A DNA stretch of 64,000 nucleotides from Chitinispirillales bacterium ANBcel5. GTDB taxonomy: Bacteria; Fibrobacterota; Chitinivibrionia; Chitinivibrionales; Chitinispirillaceae. Position 1 is the stretch's first letter. The number at the start of each line of letters is the position of its first letter. Positions 17,680 through 25,912 of this stretch are shown piece after piece. The translations under genes were made by a program, and so were the position numbers. Under the pieces are notes generated by a model, which was not told where the DNA came from, ran no database searches, and worked only from the letters and a program-made list of their open reading frames with translations. The stretch is from positions 1-64,000 of the forward strand of contig JARUKZ010000002.1 of assembly GCA_029688955.1 (NCBI GenBank). The letters are read 5' to 3'.

Positions 17680-20619
17680 ATGGCTGATAAAGAGAAAAAG
17701 GAAAAGAAGAAACGCTCCTTACCAAAGCGTCTTTTAATCCTGATAATTGTGCTTTCAGGTTTGGCTTTAGTAGCCACTGTTCCCGGATACATGGCTGCAC
17801 GGTTTGCTTTCAACCGTTATTTTGAGCACTGGGGAGATAGGCTTGTTGATCTTGAAAAACGAGGGCTGCTCTCAACAGAATATGGTGCAGGGTGGCAGGA
17901 TGTGTTGATGGACAAAGCAATGGAGCTTGAAGCTCAAAGAATAATTCAGGGCATAGATAGTGTTGAAGAAGAGGAAGCTGAAGTTGTTGATGGAATTATC
18001 CTCTCTGATTACCCCTCCCTTTCTGTGGTAAAGCTTTTGCGCGAAATACGAGAGTATTCAAACACCATTTTAATTACCGATCGCAACGATCACCCGCTGA
18101 CCACCATCAAAACGAATCATCAGCGGGCAAGGATTGATGAATTCCCTCAAACTCTTATCACCGCACTTATTGCAGCCGAAGACCAAAATTTCTGGGAAAA
18201 CGACCTGGGCTTTGAATTCGACAGTTTTGCACGGGCAGCAATTATGGCTGCAAAGCGTTCCGCATTAAACTTCCGACGCGCTATACCACGAGGCACCTCT
18301 ACCATCACTCAACAGGTTGCAAAGCTTTTTATCTCAAGGCTCGATGAAGTAGGACGTCGGGAAGTAAGCACCACTGTGGACAGAAAGGTTCGGGAGTTAC
18401 GGCTTGCAGTTGCGTTGCGCAAGCTTTACAGCGCAGAAGAGATCCTTGAGGTTTACATGAATCACAGTGTAACAAGCGATTATGGCCTTATAGGCTACAA
18501 GGATATTGCAAACGGACTTTTTGGTAAGGAACTTCATGAGCTTAGTGACGCAGAGTGTATTTATCTTGCGCGTATGGTGAAATGGGGACGCAATGTCAGA
18601 CCAAGAATAATTGAACAGTGCAGAATAGATATGCCCAGAATGGGTGATGCGCTGGGGTGGAGTGAAGAGAAAAGAGAAGAGGTGCTTGAGGAGATTGAGA
18701 ACCTTACCTTTACTCGCCCTCAACGGGTAAGAGGCGATCATGGCCCCCTCGTTGACCTGGCCAATGAATTCTGGCTTAAAACTCTCAGGCAGAATGGTTC
18801 CAGTGAAGAGCAGATTGCACAGATGGATTTAATCGATCCCAACTCACTTGTACGCCGCAAGGGTAATCTTACTCTTAAGCTCAGTATCGATCTGCCACTT
18901 CAGAGAAAACTTGAAGAGCTTGTGGATGCCAGAGGTTATGGCCCCGATACAACAATCCATAATGAGGTCAGAATTGGAAGTTTTGGTGAAAATGTTACGC
19001 TACATTCCCCCCCCAGAGATACCGTAAGATCAATCCAGGTGCTTACTGAACAAAGGGATCTCTCTGAACCCGGCTCCTCTTATATCACCACTTTGGAGCC
19101 TGGTGATACACTCATTAAAAACATCCGCTATAGAGAACTGGACAATCAGGAATACAGACGTAGTATTTTTTACTACACCCGAATGCCACAAACAGTCGAT
19201 GGACAGTACTACGCCTATTCGATCATGGATTCAAGAACCGGTAAACTTCTGGCTTACTACTCACGAGACCGCCTTGGTTCACGGCTGATAGGACTGCTGC
19301 GAAACAGAGTCCCCAACGGCTCTGCTACCGCAAAGCCCATACTGAATGCCCTTAATTATGATCTAGGCATCTTTCGGCCCTACAGTCGATGGACCGATAC
19401 TGAACCTGTTAAGGAAGATGTACCGTGGAGCAGAGAGATAAACTACAGTGGCGGTAGACCAATAGGTGTGATCTTTGACCAGACAGCAGTAAGGGGCAGA
19501 GGCTACCGTGTACACAACTATGGAAGACGTTTTGCGGGCTGTCAGTATGTTTTTGATCTTCTAAACACCTCAAATAACATTTTAGGAGTGGAAACGATCT
19601 ACCGACTCAATCAGCGAATCAGTGACAATGGTGAAATTCCCGCTCAGGCGTTTCCACTGGTAAATCTTCTGTACCGCCTTGGGGCATATTCCCGTATCAC
19701 CGATGAGCTCAATATGGATTATGTAACAGGGGTGAGGGTATATAAGGAGATATCCCGGATTATTGGGGCCGAAGTCGATTCGATGCGCTCTGGTCAACGA
19801 AGAGTACCTATTTCAGACAGTCTCTACTCGGTTGCGCTGGGGACACTTGAAATGTCCCTTTATGAACAGATGCATGTATTCAACATGCTATACAACAATG
19901 AGCTTATCGAAAACCCCGCGGAGCAACCTTCACTTGTTCTTGAATCGATAACACTCAATGGAAATCCCGTGGCAATCAATGATACTATCAGACGATTTCG
20001 TCCATTGTCAGATATAAACAGTATTCGCCCCACGTTACTTGGACTTCACAAAAGACTGGTTTCCCATCCCGGAGACGGACTTACTGCATACGATATAGCC
20101 TATACTCCGGATTTAAACGATCCGGTCTACAACTCCGAAAGTTTTCATGAAGACGCGTTTTACATAGATGAATCTTTGTCTAATTTTGCCAAAAGCGGAA
20201 CAACGGATGAAGTGATCCGCCCCTTTAACGTGGATGCATCGAGTGATAAGCGCACCAATTACGGGCTTTGGAATGCAGTGGTGCGGGTTGATCTGTCAAA
20301 ATTTTCAGGAGCAGAAGGCCCCGAAGATATCAGAGACCTGACGGTAGCTTCCATTGGCGAGGGAAATATGGAGTACACCGGAGCCAGAGATGGAAAATCG
20401 CTGCACAAGTTTCTTACTATAGGCCTACTAAGAGAAGCTGGTATCAGAGCCCCAAATGGTTTCTATTCACAGTATGAGTCGTATATCCGAAGTGTAACCC
20501 CTGAAGCGGAAAAAAATTGTGAACAGCAACCAGTTACAGTTCCGGTAGATACCGGGTACGATGAAGAGGAGCTTGAGAGAGAAATTGTTGAAGAACGAAC
20601 TAATGGCCTCCCTGGTTAA
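17680..20619 (+). CDS. Class-A-type penicillin-binding protein, transpeptidase site degenerate
   Basis: A 979-aa inner-membrane peptidoglycan synthase. A basic N-terminus precedes one membrane segment (about 16-40). The GT51 glycosyltransferase domain (about 145-330) has its catalytic Glu in AAEDQNFWEN (E167), plus RGTSTITQQVAK and RKVRELRLAVAL. The C-terminal region is transpeptidase-like: SNN (631-633) fits the SxN motif and KSGTT (838-842) fits KTG. However, the expected SxxK acylation motif reads NGSATAKP (S548, K552), placing Ser one residue too far from Lys, with Ala at the acylation position. Glycan polymerisation looks intact; cross-linking is doubtful. ATG 17680 is chosen because AGGGAG precedes it; a TTG at 17638 lacks support. 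Confidence 0.85.
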   Translation: MADKEKKEKKKRSLPKRLLILIIVLSGLALVATVPGYMAARFAFNRYFEHWGDRLVDLEKRGLLSTEYGAGWQDVLMDKAMELEAQRIIQGIDSVEEEEAEVVDGIILSDYPSLSVVKLLREIREYSNTILITDRNDHPLTTIKTNHQRARIDEFPQTLITALIAAEDQNFWENDLGFEFDSFARAAIMAAKRSALNFRRAIPRGTSTITQQVAKLFISRLDEVGRREVSTTVDRKVRELRLAVALRKLYSAEEILEVYMNHSVTSDYGLIGYKDIANGLFGKELHELSDAECIYLARMVKWGRNVRPRIIEQCRIDMPRMGDALGWSEEKREEVLEEIENLTFTRPQRVRGDHGPLVDLANEFWLKTLRQNGSSEEQIAQMDLIDPNSLVRRKGNLTLKLSIDLPLQRKLEELVDARGYGPDTTIHNEVRIGSFGENVTLHSPPRDTVRSIQVLTEQRDLSEPGSSYITTLEPGDTLIKNIRYRELDNQEYRRSIFYYTRMPQTVDGQYYAYSIMDSRTGKLLAYYSRDRLGSRLIGLLRNRVPNGSATAKPILNALNYDLGIFRPYSRWTDTEPVKEDVPWSREINYSGGRPIGVIFDQTAVRGRGYRVHNYGRRFAGCQYVFDLLNTSNNILGVETIYRLNQRISDNGEIPAQAFPLVNLLYRLGAYSRITDELNMDYVTGVRVYKEISRIIGAEVDSMRSGQRRVPISDSLYSVALGTLEMSLYEQMHVFNMLYNNELIENPAEQPSLVLESITLNGNPVAINDTIRRFRPLSDINSIRPTLLGLHKRLVSHPGDGLTAYDIAYTPDLNDPVYNSESFHEDAFYIDESLSNFAKSGTTDEVIRPFNVDASSDKRTNYGLWNAVVRVDLSKFSGAEGPEDIRDLTVASIGEGNMEYTGARDGKSLHKFLTIGLLREAGIRAPNGFYSQYESYIRSVTPEAEKNCEQQPVTVPVDTGYDEEELEREIVEERTNGLPG

Positions 20620-20632
20620 CCATAACATTGAA

Positions 20633-20661
20633 CTTTGGCCTGGCAGACAACCAGGCCAAAG
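20633..20661 (+). terminator. Hairpin after the PBP gene
   Basis: A perfect 11-bp stem CTTTGGCCTGG (20633-20643)/CCAGGCCAAAG (20651-20661) with a 7-nt loop lies 14 nt past the stop codon. There is no T run, so it is either a weak terminator or an mRNA 3'-end stabiliser. Confidence 0.5.
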
Positions 20662-20676
20662 CTACCTGTTGCACCC

Positions 20677-20730
20677 CTAACAAAATCCTAACACAAATCT
20701 GTTATATTCTTAACTGCTTTGGTGTATCTT
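20677..20730 (+). promoter_or_regulatory. Pho box and -10 of phoB-phoR
   Basis: CTAACA at 20677 and 20688 is followed in the same 11-bp phase by CTGTTA (20699) and TTAACT (20710). Nine nt later comes the -10 TATCTT (20725-20730). The layout matches PhoB/PhoP activator sites, which are 11-bp direct repeats replacing a -35 element, and it recurs upstream of two other genes here. Autoregulation of phoBR is thus likely. Confidence 0.75.
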
Positions 20731-20781
20731 ATAGAAAAAGCTTCTTAACACAAATGCATAGGGTACTTAGGGTAATCACAA

Positions 20782-21486
20782 GTGACTAGTAAAAAAATAC
20801 TGATTATTGAGGATGATGAGGATATCATTGAGCTGGTATCTTATAACCTCGCACGAGAGGGTTATGATGTTGTGGCTGCGGTTTCAGGCGAAGAAGGTCT
20901 TGAAAAGATCAAAAGAGAACAACCGAACCTTGTTTTATTGGATCTCATGTTACCGGGAATCGATGGTTTTGAAGTATGCAGATCGATCAGAACTAAAGCA
21001 GTTCAAACAAACATCCCTATTATAATGCTCACAGCTAAAGGTGAAAACGCAGATATTGTAACTGGTCTTGAACTTGGTGCTGATGATTATATTATTAAAC
21101 CATTCAGTCCACGGGTTTTGCTTGCCCGAATTAAAAATATTTTACGGAGAAAAAATAGGGAAAACACAGATAGTTCTTCTGTTATAGCTTTAGATAAACT
21201 GGTAATACATCCGGGCAGACATGAAGTTTTGCTTGATAACAAAAAAATAGATCTGACCTATACTGAATTTGCAGTTTTACATCACCTTGCAAGTAAACCA
21301 GAATGGGTTTTTTCCAGGTTTCAGATTGTTGAAGCTATCAAAGGGGAAAACTATCCTGTTACCGACAGAAGTGTAGATGTAATAATCGTAGGCTTAAGAA
21401 AAAAGCTGGGTAAATTTGGAACACTGATCGAAACGGTACGAGGTGTAGGATACCGTTTTAAGGAACAGGTACAGGTGTGCGACTAA
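20782..21486 (+). CDS. phoB: Phosphate regulon response regulator PhoB
   Basis: A 234-aa OmpR/PhoB-type transcription factor. The receiver domain (1-120) has the acidic pair EDDED, the phosphoacceptor Asp in LVLLDLMLPG, the conserved T/S in MLTAKGE and Lys in IIKPFSP. The winged-helix DNA-binding domain (about 135-230) has LTYTEFAVLHHLA, VTDRSVDVIIVGLRKKLG and IETVRGVGYRF. It overlaps phoR by 10 nt. The GTG start has AGGG upstream. Location upstream of phoR and the pst genes makes PhoB the natural call, and its target sites are visible nearby. Confidence 0.93.
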   Translation: MTSKKILIIEDDEDIIELVSYNLAREGYDVVAAVSGEEGLEKIKREQPNLVLLDLMLPGIDGFEVCRSIRTKAVQTNIPIIMLTAKGENADIVTGLELGADDYIIKPFSPRVLLARIKNILRRKNRENTDSSSVIALDKLVIHPGRHEVLLDNKKIDLTYTEFAVLHHLASKPEWVFSRFQIVEAIKGENYPVTDRSVDVIIVGLRKKLGKFGTLIETVRGVGYRFKEQVQVCD

Positions 21487-23255
21487 AACCTATTTTTTGG
21501 CAACTGTTTCCTTCTTACAGTCTTCTTACCATAGTAGCTCTGGTGATCATAGTGATCTTCATCACAAGTGTTATTGAACGCTTTCATTTCCAGCAAACAG
21601 AGACGAAAATAACTGAAAGAATATCTCTTGTTCAGGATAATTTCAAAAAGGCAATTAAGGAGAATAATTATTCACTTGCTGATTCTCTGGCAAAACGATA
21701 CGGAGAGTCTGCACGAATGCGATTTTCTGTTATACTTCCGGATGGAACGGTTATAGCAGACACAGATAAAAAGCCACAGGTCATGGATAACCACCTGAAC
21801 AGACCAGAAATTCTTCAGGCTCTTGCAGGTGAAACTGGTACTACCAGCCGATACAGTATATCGGTAAACAGAGATATGCAGTATTCAGCAAAAGCCTTAC
21901 ATGATGAAAATGGAAAATTGATAGGATTTATTCGCGCATCTGTTTCCATAGACTTTATCCGTAAGAGTCTTTCCAGGGTAAACGAAAAAATTGCGCTTAT
22001 GCTGCTGTTGCTGATTCTGGTGACGGCTCTTGTATCATTAGCCCTAAGCAGATACCTGAGCAACAGAATAAAGCATTTGCAAACTGGTGCACAATTTTTT
22101 GCCAAAGGAAATTTAGACCATAAGCTTTCTGGATCTGGTGCCCTTGAATTTGAAATGCTTGCCCGATCAATGAACCATATGGCCATGCAACTTAAGGAAC
22201 GGCTCGAAACGATTTCCACCCAGCGTAATGAACAGGAAACGATACTCAACAGTATGAGAGAAGGAGTACTGGCCATAGGGTTGGATCAGAAGATCATAAA
22301 GATAAATAAACCTGCTGAAACCATTATCGGTTTGGATATAGAGGCTGCAAGAGGTAAATTTGTTCAGGAATCCATTCGCAACAGTGAACTACATAAACTC
22401 ATAAAAAATCTTTTGAGCACACTAAAGCCTACAGAGGAAGAACTAAGGCTTTTGCAACCAGATGGCACAGAATGTGTTCTTCAGGTGCATGGTACACTTC
22501 TTCTGAATTCCTCAAATTCTCCATGCGGTATTCTTGTGGTATTAAACGACATAACCCGTTTAAAGAAGCTTGAGCAAATGCGTAAGGACCTTGTGGCCAA
22601 TGTGTCTCATGAACTTCGAACCCCTCTTACCTCCATTAAAGGTTTTGTTGAGACCATTTTAGCCGGAGCAAAGAATAATCCTCACGATACAGAACGGTTT
22701 TTAAACATTATAAGCAGACATGTTTCACGACTGGATTCAATAATTGGAGACCTTCTTGATCTCTCTAAACTGGAAAAAGATATAGAAATGGAAGATATTA
22801 ATCTTAAAGTTCTCCCTCTTGAACCGGTCTGCATTCAAGCAGTAGACGTATGCCAATCAAAAGCATCCGCAAAGGATATCAAAATAAACATGCTTGGTTC
22901 ACATAACATTAAGGCAAACATTGATCCGTTTATGCTTGAGCAAGCACTTGTTAATTTAATCGATAATGCTATCAAATACAGCGATGATAATACTACTGTT
23001 GACATTAGCATCTCAAGTGATGTTAATAAAGCAATTATATCTGTACAGGATCAGGGTTACGGAATAGAAAAACTCCATCTACCCAGAATTTTCGAACGCT
23101 TCTACAGAGTGGATAAAGCAAGAAGTCGTAAGCTCGGTGGGACCGGATTAGGTCTATCGATCGTAAGGCACATTGTTCTGGCGCATAAAGGAACTATTAG
23201 TGTTAAGAGTGATTACGGTCGGGGCACTTGTTTTACAATAATCTTACCATGCTAA
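21477..23255 (+). CDS. phoR: Phosphate regulon sensor histidine kinase PhoR
   Basis: A 592-aa inner-membrane kinase partnering with PhoB. Domains in order: TM1 (about 12-32), a periplasmic region of about 130 residues, TM2 (about 172-192), HAMP (about 193-245), PAS (about 255-355), HisKA with H378 in VSHELRTPLTS, and HATPase_c with N-box NLIDNAIKY, DQGYGI and GGTGLGLSIV. The full periplasmic domain makes it more like Bacillus-type PhoR than the E. coli form. The GTG start lies inside the end of phoB. Phosphate status is presumably relayed through PstSCAB and PhoU, encoded about 2.7 kb downstream. Confidence 0.93.
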   Translation: MRLKPIFWQLFPSYSLLTIVALVIIVIFITSVIERFHFQQTETKITERISLVQDNFKKAIKENNYSLADSLAKRYGESARMRFSVILPDGTVIADTDKKPQVMDNHLNRPEILQALAGETGTTSRYSISVNRDMQYSAKALHDENGKLIGFIRASVSIDFIRKSLSRVNEKIALMLLLLILVTALVSLALSRYLSNRIKHLQTGAQFFAKGNLDHKLSGSGALEFEMLARSMNHMAMQLKERLETISTQRNEQETILNSMREGVLAIGLDQKIIKINKPAETIIGLDIEAARGKFVQESIRNSELHKLIKNLLSTLKPTEEELRLLQPDGTECVLQVHGTLLLNSSNSPCGILVVLNDITRLKKLEQMRKDLVANVSHELRTPLTSIKGFVETILAGAKNNPHDTERFLNIISRHVSRLDSIIGDLLDLSKLEKDIEMEDINLKVLPLEPVCIQAVDVCQSKASAKDIKINMLGSHNIKANIDPFMLEQALVNLIDNAIKYSDDNTTVDISISSDVNKAIISVQDQGYGIEKLHLPRIFERFYRVDKARSRKLGGTGLGLSIVRHIVLAHKGTISVKSDYGRGTCFTIILPC

Positions 23256-23302
23256 AATTTTCCTTCAAACCTCCCCTTATAATCCTCTTTGTATCTCTTT
23301 TT

Positions 23303-23356
23303 CTAACACAATTTTAACATCTTACACCAAGTAACCTAACACTCCTTGCCTATTTT
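23303..23356 (+). promoter_or_regulatory. Pho box and -10 upstream of the small membrane protein
   Basis: CTAACA (23303), TTAACA (23314) and CTAACA (23336) lie on an 11-bp grid (the 23325 position is degenerate). Nine nt after the last repeat is TATTTT (23351-23356), identical geometry to the phoB and pstS promoters. Confidence 0.75.
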
Positions 23357-23412
23357 TTGTAATAGGAATCTTTCAGATCAGTATGAGCAAAAAAAACAGG
23401 AAAGGATGTTAT

Positions 23413-23595
23413 ATGGTACCGTTTAAGTATTTCTCAAAACCTTTTGTTATAGTAATACTATACCTTTCATTCATTGTTGCTGCAATCCTGTTTTTTTCCT
23501 TGAAAGAAACTGATACATTGCATACTGAAAACGAGTGCAGTATTAATGACTGTATACAGTTATTACAGCTTGAGGATAAATATCATCAGCAGTAG
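23413..23595 (+). CDS. Small single-pass membrane protein, Pho-controlled
   Basis: A 60-aa protein with one hydrophobic segment (about residues 9-29) and a short acidic tail containing two Cys (NECSINDC). The start at 23413 is preferred because AAAGGA lies 8 nt upstream; an earlier ATG at 23383 (70 aa) has a poorly spaced box. No family is recognised. It follows phoR and has its own Pho-type promoter directly upstream, which is the main argument that the frame is real. A regulator or accessory of PhoR/Pst is conceivable, but nothing in the sequence proves it. Confidence 0.6.
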   Translation: MVPFKYFSKPFVIVILYLSFIVAAILFFSLKETDTLHTENECSINDCIQLLQLEDKYHQQ

Positions 23596-23723
23596 GATAT
23601 GTTTTCAGAGAAGCAGATGTCGTTAGAGATCCCTTAGTTGTATAGGACATTACATGAAAGAAAAAAGTCTTTTTTAACTGGTTAAGACCTATTATTGAAA
23701 ATTATAACTTATGAAGGTATCCA

Positions 23724-23844
23724 TGTCCCGTAGGGACACAATGGTCATAACGTTACGTGATGAGCAATGAGATATTTCGTCCTTCCGGGCGATGATTATG
23801 TTTGGTTCTATTTCTCTCTATAAATATCCGTTCCCTACGGGACC
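23724..23844. repeat. Palindrome-bounded repeat-like element
   Basis: TGTCCCGTAGGGACA (23724-23738) and GTTCCCTACGGGACC (23830-23844) are small palindromes inverted relative to each other. Between them is a third hairpin, TCGTCC-TTCC-GGGCGA (23777-23792). Such short CCCTACGGG elements are often dispersed non-coding repeats, but only this copy is in the window, so the family assignment is inference. Confidence 0.5.
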
Positions 23845-24117
23845 AAAAAAATTAGTATGATCCATAAAAATGTCCCTACCCTTCATTCAATCAGCAATAA
23901 TAGGGTGCCAAAAGAAGCAGCTACAACATTCTTTTTTCTAACGTTCCTAAATGAAATCAGATTAGCACCATTCTTAATGGTTAAACATTTCAATAAAGTT
24001 CACATCCAATGAAAAAAAGGTGTTATGTGAAATGAGAAAAGTATACCATTTACATTCATTTTAGGAAAATATACAGATGGTATAAACTGCTGATTTCTAA
24101 AAACCATTCATATAGAT
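23845..24117. other. Gene-free A+T-rich stretch
   Basis: Together with the adjoining repeat element it forms the about 585-bp gap between the small membrane protein and the convergent porin. No open frame with a ribosome-binding site and no RNA fold is evident. Confidence 0.5.
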
Positions 24118-24119
24118 AG

Positions 24120-24152
24120 CAAAAAAACAAAAAAGGAGATATTGCTATCTCC
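24120..24152 (-). terminator. Intrinsic terminator of the porin gene
   Basis: On the minus strand GGAGATA (24152-24146) pairs with TATCTCC (24141-24135) around a 4-nt loop. A long T-rich tail follows (24134 to 24120). Confidence 0.85.
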
Positions 24153-24181
24153 CTTTCACAAACCACACTTTTAACAAACAT

Positions 24182-25273
24182 TTAGAATCGTGCTGCAAAA
24201 ATCAACTCAGGCCTGATTCTTGTGCGCTGATCGTCATCAAAATCATTACTGCTTATGTATGTACGTACTCGAGGTCTTATGGAGAGATGACTATTGATAT
24301 TATGTGTATAGTTAATATCAACATAGTGACGCATAAAAGATACTTCTGTTAATTCATCCTGTGCAATACCAAGACTGTAGGCTGTAACAAGCCTTCCACC
24401 GGGTAGTGAGAAACGGGGATGTAGCTGAAAGTAGATTGTGTTGCGGTCAGTCTGATCCTCAACTTCAAGCATTCCGTATCCAAAACCACCACGGAGGTCT
24501 ACTTTTCCGGTAGGACGGGCACGAAGGTCGAGTCCGAATGCCAAAGCCATGTTGCTCTCACCTGGAATTGCATTGCCTTCTGTGTCTTCCTTATAGATCC
24601 CTGTCTCAAGAAATGCGGCTGGAGTGAATGTCATAGTTCCCACACTAATAGGAGCATTGAGCCCGATTCTGTATCCATCGAGTACCTGGTCATCATTATC
24701 ATGGATTAGTCTCCCGGTATTCCCTTTAGTAGAAGTGTTGAGATTGATCTTAACTGCATCCCCTGCTTTTACCCCTACGTTGATACCTGCCACAGAACCA
24801 ATCTCATTCCAGGCAACCGATCGATCGAAGTGACTACTCCCCCTGCTTACATGGTAACCTGCGTCGTATGCAGAGTTTGCTGACACAGGGACGATACCTG
24901 CTTCGACTCCAAAGATAGTTGTTTCCCATGATAAGTAGGCCTGACTTACAACAAGATTGTGTATATCTGAACCTGAAGCAGGCCCTTCATTATCATCAAC
25001 TCTTCTGGAAAAACTATTCAACCCAACATTCTCAATCTGAAACCTCAACCCTACCTGATCATTTGCTTTGGCATCGACTCCTAAACTCCACCCATACTGG
25101 TGGTGCGTGTCGGATTCTGAAGGTCTATCTGCGCCATCAGAAGTTGTTCCTCTATCAATATTAGCCCTGACCCGGTACTGCGCGGATCCGGAAAACTCCA
25201 CTTCGGGTTGTGCACTTACGTTTGAAGCTAAAAACATCCCTGCAAGTGCTGCTCCTGTTACCAACCTTAACAT
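24182..25273 (-). CDS. Outer-membrane porin, probably phosphate-starvation related
   Basis: A 363-aa beta-barrel protein with a signal peptide cleaved after about residue 21 (SNVSA). Alternating amphipathic strands run throughout (QYRVRANID, GLRFQIENV, GVEAGIVPV). The C-terminal residue is Phe in LIFAARF, the outer-membrane insertion signature. The length suits a 14-16-strand porin. The order phoB-phoR, porin, pstSCAB-phoU suggests uptake of phosphate or organophosphate across the outer membrane, as OprP-type porins do, but no substrate residues can be identified. AAGGAGG precedes the ATG, and a strong terminator follows. A weak Pho-like pair lies upstream (25383-25399). Confidence 0.8.
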   Translation of the reverse strand: MLRLVTGAALAGMFLASNVSAQPEVEFSGSAQYRVRANIDRGTTSDGADRPSESDTHHQYGWSLGVDAKANDQVGLRFQIENVGLNSFSRRVDDNEGPASGSDIHNLVVSQAYLSWETTIFGVEAGIVPVSANSAYDAGYHVSRGSSHFDRSVAWNEIGSVAGINVGVKAGDAVKINLNTSTKGNTGRLIHDNDDQVLDGYRIGLNAPISVGTMTFTPAAFLETGIYKEDTEGNAIPGESNMALAFGLDLRARPTGKVDLRGGFGYGMLEVEDQTDRNTIYFQLHPRFSLPGGRLVTAYSLGIAQDELTEVSFMRHYVDINYTHNINSHLSIRPRVRTYISSNDFDDDQRTRIRPELIFAARF

Positions 25274-25382
25274 AAAACCTCCTTAAAAAGTTATGTATTG
25301 ATACAACTGAATTTTTGTATCTGTTATCTATCTTACTGCACAAAAAATATACCCTTCGATTATTATTGTTTGATAATTGAAC

Positions 25383-25399
25383 TATTAGTAATCAGTTAG
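25383..25399 (-). promoter_or_regulatory. Weak Pho-box-like pair upstream of the porin
   Basis: On the minus strand CTAACT (25399-25394) and CTAATA (25388-25383) are spaced 11 bp. No good -10 lies at the 9-nt position used by the other Pho promoters, so the site is uncertain. Confidence 0.3.
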
Positions 25400-25848
25400 T
25401 ATTTGCATGCTTTCCTCAAACAGTTTTAGTCTACTACATTTTTTTGTCTTCAGGGCATTATAAATAAGTGTCTCAATAGTATAGAAATTAAAGTAGATGA
25501 CAATTGTTATTTCTGTGTTAAATTATGATTAGCATTTCTTTTCATTTCTAATACCGGTCTCAGATGTAATACTTTCTTCTCATCCCTTACAACAAATCTA
25601 ACTTTATCCTTTTGCTAACCGTTTGGTAACAATCTGCTCCTATATTATCATCGTAAAGAGTTTTTATCGATTTTGTATTATAAAAGGAGGTAATAGGGCA
25701 GGTACAATTCCCGGTAATACGGAAGATACAGATGTTTTCAATATACCTGTAGGTTGTTTGTGCACACAGGCAAAACAGATTAAATGCTTATGGAGTGAAC
25801 AACCCCGGTTCCTGAAAACTTACTGAATAACAAACGTTGAATAGTTGG
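25400..25848. other. Porin-pstS intergenic region
   Basis: No convincing gene. TAAC motifs at 25616 and 25627 (11 bp apart), in the context GCTAACC/GGTAACA, could be another degenerate Pho-type site. An open frame at 25623-25826 has no ribosome-binding site or family resemblance. Confidence 0.4.
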
Positions 25849-25880
25849 CTAACATAATTCTAACATTTTACATCTAATTT
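25849..25880 (+). promoter_or_regulatory. Pho box and -10 of pstS
   Basis: Perfect CTAACA copies at 25849 and 25860 (11 bp apart) are followed 9 nt later by TAATTT (25875-25880). This has the same geometry as the phoB and small-protein promoters. Confidence 0.8.
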
Positions 25881-25912
25881 TTATTTCACATTCAAACTCA
25901 GAAGGAGTTCTT

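Noticed and set aside
25623..25826. 67-codon frame upstream of pstS
   Set aside because: No ribosome-binding site and no family resemblance; it lies in a regulatory region.
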